Assembly (NCBI GenBank): GCA_035533255.1
Contig: DATLUE010000340.1
Location: 1 to 8,550 of the forward strand
Reading direction: 5' to 3'
From: CAIKMD01 sp035533255
GTDB taxonomy: Bacteria; Pseudomonadota; Alphaproteobacteria; ATCC43930; CGMCC-115725
DNA length: 8,550 nt
Positions within the stretch are counted from its first letter, which is position 1, and each line of letters starts with the position of its first letter. Under the pieces are notes generated by a model. That model ran no database searches, was not told the origin of the DNA, and worked only from the letters and a program-made list of their open reading frames with translations. The position numbers and the translations under genes are program-made. Below are positions 6,049 through 8,550 of this stretch, piece by piece.

Positions 6049-7697
6049 TCGAGCGCGCGATCCTGGGCTGGCGTCCTTATGCGCTGCTTATTCTTTTGAG
6101 CCTCGGTCTCTATCTTCCTGGGCTGGTCAGCTTGCCGGTGACGGATCGCGACGAGGCGCGCTTCGTGCAAGCGACGCGGCAGATGCTCGATACCGGCGAT
6201 TTCATCGCTATCCGCTTCCAGGATGAGGCCCGCAACAAGAAGCCCGCCGGTATCTATTGGCTGCAAGCGGCATCGGTCGCGTTGCTGAGCGACCCGGCCA
6301 GCGCTGCGGTCTGGCCCTATCGGCTGCCCTCGCTGCTCGGCGCGACCGCGGCCGCGCTACTGACCTTCGGCATGGGCGGAAGGCTGGTCGGGCGCAAAGC
6401 GGCGTTCGTTGGCGCCGCGCTGCTGGCGGTATCGCTGGGTGTCGGCGTCGAGGCGCATCTCGCCAAGACCGACGCCGTGCTGCTCGGCTGCATTGCCGCC
6501 GCGCAACTGGCGCTGGCGCGCATCTATCTCGACGCACGCGCGGGTGTGCGCGCGCCTTGGGGCATCGCACTGATGTTCTGGGCGGCGCTGGCGGCCGGCA
6601 TCCTGGTCAAAGGCCCGGTCGCGCCGCTGGTGGCAAGCTTGACGATCGTCGCGCTGTGCATCGGCGATCGCAGCGCGCGTTGGCTCGGCGATCTCAGACC
6701 CCTCAGCGGCATCGTTCTGCTCGCCGCGCTCGTGCTGCCCTGGCTGATCGCGATTTCAAGCGCGACGCGGGGTGCATTTCTCGGCGATTCCTTGGGCCGA
6801 GATTTTTTTGGCAAGCTGATCGGCGCGCAGGAGAGCCACGGCGCGCCGCCGCTCTATTACCTGGCGCTGCTGGTCATCAGCTTCTGGCCGGGCTCATTGT
6901 TGCTGGGGCCTGCGATCGCCTGGGGCTGGCGGCAACGGCGCGAGCCCGCCGAGCGCTTCCTGATCGCCTGGGGCGTGCCGTTCTGGATCGTGCTGGAATT
7001 GGTGCCGACCAAGCTGCCGAACTATTTGCTGCCGGTTTATCCGGCACTGGCGCTGATGATCGGCCGCGCGCTGGTCGCGGCGGACGAGCAGAAATTCGCT
7101 TCCTGGCGCACGCTCGACCGCATCGTCATCGCGCTGTGGGCGGTGGCAAGCCTGGGGCTCGCTGCCGCGCTGGCGCTCTTGCCGCTGCGCTATGGGCCGG
7201 GCGGCTTCGCCGCCGGCGCCGTTGCCGCGCTGGTCTTGCTCTATTTCGGCCAGCGCATCATGCGCATGGCGTGGCACGGCGCGGTGCCGGGACTCGGCGC
7301 GCGGCTCGCGATCGTCGCGCTGCTGGTGCTCGGGCTCGGCTTCGAATTCGTGGCGCCGTCGCTCGATCCGCTGTGGCTCTCGCGCAGCGCGGCGGTGCTG
7401 ATCGAGCGCGCCGGGGCACTTCGGCGCCTGCCGGTCGCGGTGGCGGGCGATGCCGAGCCGAGCCTGGTATTCCTGCTCGGCACCAAGACCATGCTGGTGC
7501 CGGCCGGCGGTGCCGCGGCCTACCTCGCCGCGACCCCCGGCGCGCTGGCGTTGATCGAGGCGCGCTCGCAGGCCGAGTTCCTCGCCGACCTAGCCAACCG
7601 CGGCTCGACACCGCGTGCGCTCGGTAAGATTTCGGGCCTCGATTATTCCAACGGGCACGCCATGACGCTGACGCTTTATGGCGGCGCGCCAAAATGA
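6045..7697 (+). CDS. ArnT/PMT-like (GT39/GT83 superfamily) membrane glycosyltransferase inside the cob operon
   Basis: This is a 550-residue polytopic inner-membrane protein resembling the ArnT/dolichyl-mannosyltransferase clan, whose members move a sugar from a polyprenyl-phosphate carrier to lipid A, protein or another acceptor on the periplasmic side. After a first membrane helix (about 12-30), the acidic TDRDEARF motif (33-40, Asp36-Glu37) sits where the catalytic Asp-Glu of this clan lies. GDFIAIRFQD and NKKPAGIYWLQ follow, then LAKTDAVLL (139-147), VKGPVAP and PTKLPNYLLPVYPALAL (321-337). About 10-12 hydrophobic segments extend to roughly residue 437. The remaining 110 residues look soluble. 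Both ends overlap the neighbours by 4 bp (ATGA with cobL and with cobI). No step of B12 synthesis needs such an enzyme, so donor, acceptor and role are unknown. It could be an insertion that joined the operon, or it could serve an unrecognised purpose. Confidence 0.87.
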   Translation: MIERAILGWRPYALLILLSLGLYLPGLVSLPVTDRDEARFVQATRQMLDTGDFIAIRFQDEARNKKPAGIYWLQAASVALLSDPASAAVWPYRLPSLLGATAAALLTFGMGGRLVGRKAAFVGAALLAVSLGVGVEAHLAKTDAVLLGCIAAAQLALARIYLDARAGVRAPWGIALMFWAALAAGILVKGPVAPLVASLTIVALCIGDRSARWLGDLRPLSGIVLLAALVLPWLIAISSATRGAFLGDSLGRDFFGKLIGAQESHGAPPLYYLALLVISFWPGSLLLGPAIAWGWRQRREPAERFLIAWGVPFWIVLELVPTKLPNYLLPVYPALALMIGRALVAADEQKFASWRTLDRIVIALWAVASLGLAAALALLPLRYGPGGFAAGAVAALVLLYFGQRIMRMAWHGAVPGLGARLAIVALLVLGLGFEFVAPSLDPLWLSRSAAVLIERAGALRRLPVAVAGDAEPSLVFLLGTKTMLVPAGGAAAYLAATPGALALIEARSQAEFLADLANRGSTPRALGKISGLDYSNGHAMTLTLYGGAPK

Positions 7698-8413
7698 GCC
7701 CGATCAAACAGACCGGGCGTCTGTACGGGCTCGGCCTCGGGCCGGGCGATCCCGAGCTCATCACCTTGAAGGCTTGGCGCATCCTGAGGCAGGCGGCAGT
7801 GGTCGCCTATCCCGCCCCCGACGATGCGCCGAGCTTTGCGCGCAGCATCGTCGCCCAGTGGCTGAGCCCGGCGCAAATCGAGATCGCGATCCAGATCCCG
7901 ATGGAGATCGCGCGTTTCCCGGCGCAGGAAGTTTACGACCGCGCGGCGATCGCGATCGCCGCGCAGCTCGACGCCGGACGCGACACCGTGTTGCTGTGTC
8001 AAGGCGATCCGCTGTTCTACGGCTCATTCATGTATCTTTTCGGCCGGCTTGGCGAGCGCTTTGCCTGCGAGATCGTGCCCGGCGTGTCGTCGCTCGGCGC
8101 CTGCGCGGCCGCGGCGGGATTCCCGTTGGCGGCGCGCAACGACACCCTCGCCGTGCTGCCGGCGGGGCTCGACGACGACGAGTTGTCGCGCCGCCTGGCG
8201 GCCTGCGAGGCCGCGGCGATCATCAAGCTCGGCCGGCATTTCGCGCGCATCCGCGATCTGCTCGCCCGTTTGGGTCTCGCCGAGCACGCGCGTTATATCG
8301 AGCGCGCGAGCTTGGCGAGCGAGCGTGTCTTGCCGCTCGCCGCGGTCGAGCCCGGCGACACGCCCTATTTCTCGATGATCCTGTTGCATCGCCGCGGCGA
8401 GGCGTGGCGATGA
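7694..8413 (+). CDS. cobI: Precorrin-2 C20-methyltransferase CobI (CbiL family)
   Basis: CobI transfers a methyl group from SAM to C20 of precorrin-2, making precorrin-3A, the first dedicated methylation of the corrin branch. CbiL does the same on cobalt-factor II. The 239 residues are the normal length. Class III tetrapyrrole methylase signatures are GLGPGDPELITLKA (from residue 14), LLCQGDPLFYGSFMYL (around 100-115, CQGDP at 102-106), IVPGVSSLGACAAAAGFPLA, and IKLGRHF in the C-terminal half. The ATG at 7694 overlaps the glycosyltransferase stop (ATGA), and the conserved domain starts ten residues in. Sequence alone cannot settle whether the substrate carries cobalt, which matters because a CbiX-type chelatase lies in the same operon. 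Its stop also overlaps the next start (ATGA). Confidence 0.96.
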   Translation: MSPIKQTGRLYGLGLGPGDPELITLKAWRILRQAAVVAYPAPDDAPSFARSIVAQWLSPAQIEIAIQIPMEIARFPAQEVYDRAAIAIAAQLDAGRDTVLLCQGDPLFYGSFMYLFGRLGERFACEIVPGVSSLGACAAAAGFPLAARNDTLAVLPAGLDDDELSRRLAACEAAAIIKLGRHFARIRDLLARLGLAEHARYIERASLASERVLPLAAVEPGDTPYFSMILLHRRGEAWR

Positions 8414-8550
8414 CGGCGCGGGCGGCGCCCCCTTTGCCGCGCGGCGTAGCGATCGTGGTCCTGGGCGCCTCGGCATTGCCGCTGGCACGCGGGCTCAAAG
8501 ACATTTTGCCCGGCGCACAAATTCATGCGCCGGCTACACGCGCGCTCGAC
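8410..8550 (+). CDS. CbiG-like N-terminal domain, partial at the window end (possibly a CbiG-CobJ fusion)
   Basis: A frame opens with the ATG at 8410, overlapping the cobI stop as ATGA, with GAGG at 8399-8402 as a well-spaced ribosome binding site. It stays open to the last base (47 codons). After a ten-residue leader comes VAIVVLGASALPLARGL, then LPGAQIHAP. This resembles the start of CbiG, whose N-terminal domain begins with a VAI-x-ALT-x-G-x-x-LA-x-x-L strand-helix followed by LPGAEV. It does not resemble the GLGPGD start of a plain CobJ. In several alphaproteobacteria a CbiG-like segment is fused in front of CobJ (precorrin-3B C17-methyltransferase), and cobJ often follows cobI, so that fusion is the leading guess. 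The C-terminal part is outside the window, so no symbol is given. Confidence 0.68.
   Translation, partial: MTARAAPPLPRGVAIVVLGASALPLARGLKDILPGAQIHAPATRALD

Noticed and set aside
6257..7627. 456-codon open frame overlapping the glycosyltransferase
   Set aside because: It is Arg/Ala/Gly-rich without recognisable motifs. The other frame has clear membrane helices and family motifs.

Overview
The window is a piece of a cobalamin (vitamin B12) biosynthesis locus from a GC-rich alphaproteobacterium. Three things suggest a member of the Hyphomicrobiales (Rhizobiales), with the Bradyrhizobium/Rhodopseudomonas side the best guess. These are the alphaproteobacterial gene complement (cobO-cobQ, cobD, cbiX-cobH-cobL-cobI), strong third-position GC bias, and short palindromic intergenic repeats that resemble, from memory, the RIME-type and CCTC...GAAGG...GAG repeats common in that order. 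The taxonomic call is an inference, since no rRNA or other marker gene is present.

Layout. Positions 1-2042 (+) hold the end of cobO (corrinoid adenosyltransferase) overlapping cobQ (cobyric acid synthase) by one base. Positions 2043-2145 are a convergent spacer filled almost wall to wall by a two-palindrome repeat element. Positions 2146-3132 (-) hold cobD (the cbiB type, adenosylcobinamide-phosphate synthase). A 53-bp divergent spacer separates it from a second forward operon. This runs cbiX (long, two-domain chelatase with an MxCxxC motif and a His-rich tail), an inverted pair of palindromic repeats, cobH, cobL, an ArnT/GT39-type membrane glycosyltransferase, cobI, and the first 47 codons of a CbiG-like gene that leaves the window at 8550. 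From cobH onward the genes are separated by 2 bp or overlap by 4 bp (ATGA), so they are probably translationally coupled.

How the genes work together. CbiX-type chelatases load cobalt into an early tetrapyrrole. CobI methylates C20 of precorrin-2. The CbiG/CobJ region would act in ring contraction. CobL methylates C5 and C15 and decarboxylates the C12 side chain. CobH moves the C11 methyl to C12 to give hydrogenobyrinic acid (or its cobalt form). CobO adenosylates the cobalt, CobQ amidates four side chains to give cobyric acid, and CobD attaches the aminopropanol arm.

The part that does not fit is the 550-residue polytopic glycosyltransferase, locked between cobL and cobI by ATGA overlaps on both sides. 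The locus also mixes markers of the cobalt-early route (CbiX, CbiG-like) with enzymes usually named for the cobalt-late route. In addition, mobile palindromic repeats appear to have supplied the end of two genes: the cobQ stop codon and the C-terminal 14 codons of cbiX. I found no tRNA, rRNA, CRISPR array, insertion sequence or recognisable cobalamin riboswitch. No stretch longer than 300 bases lacks a gene.
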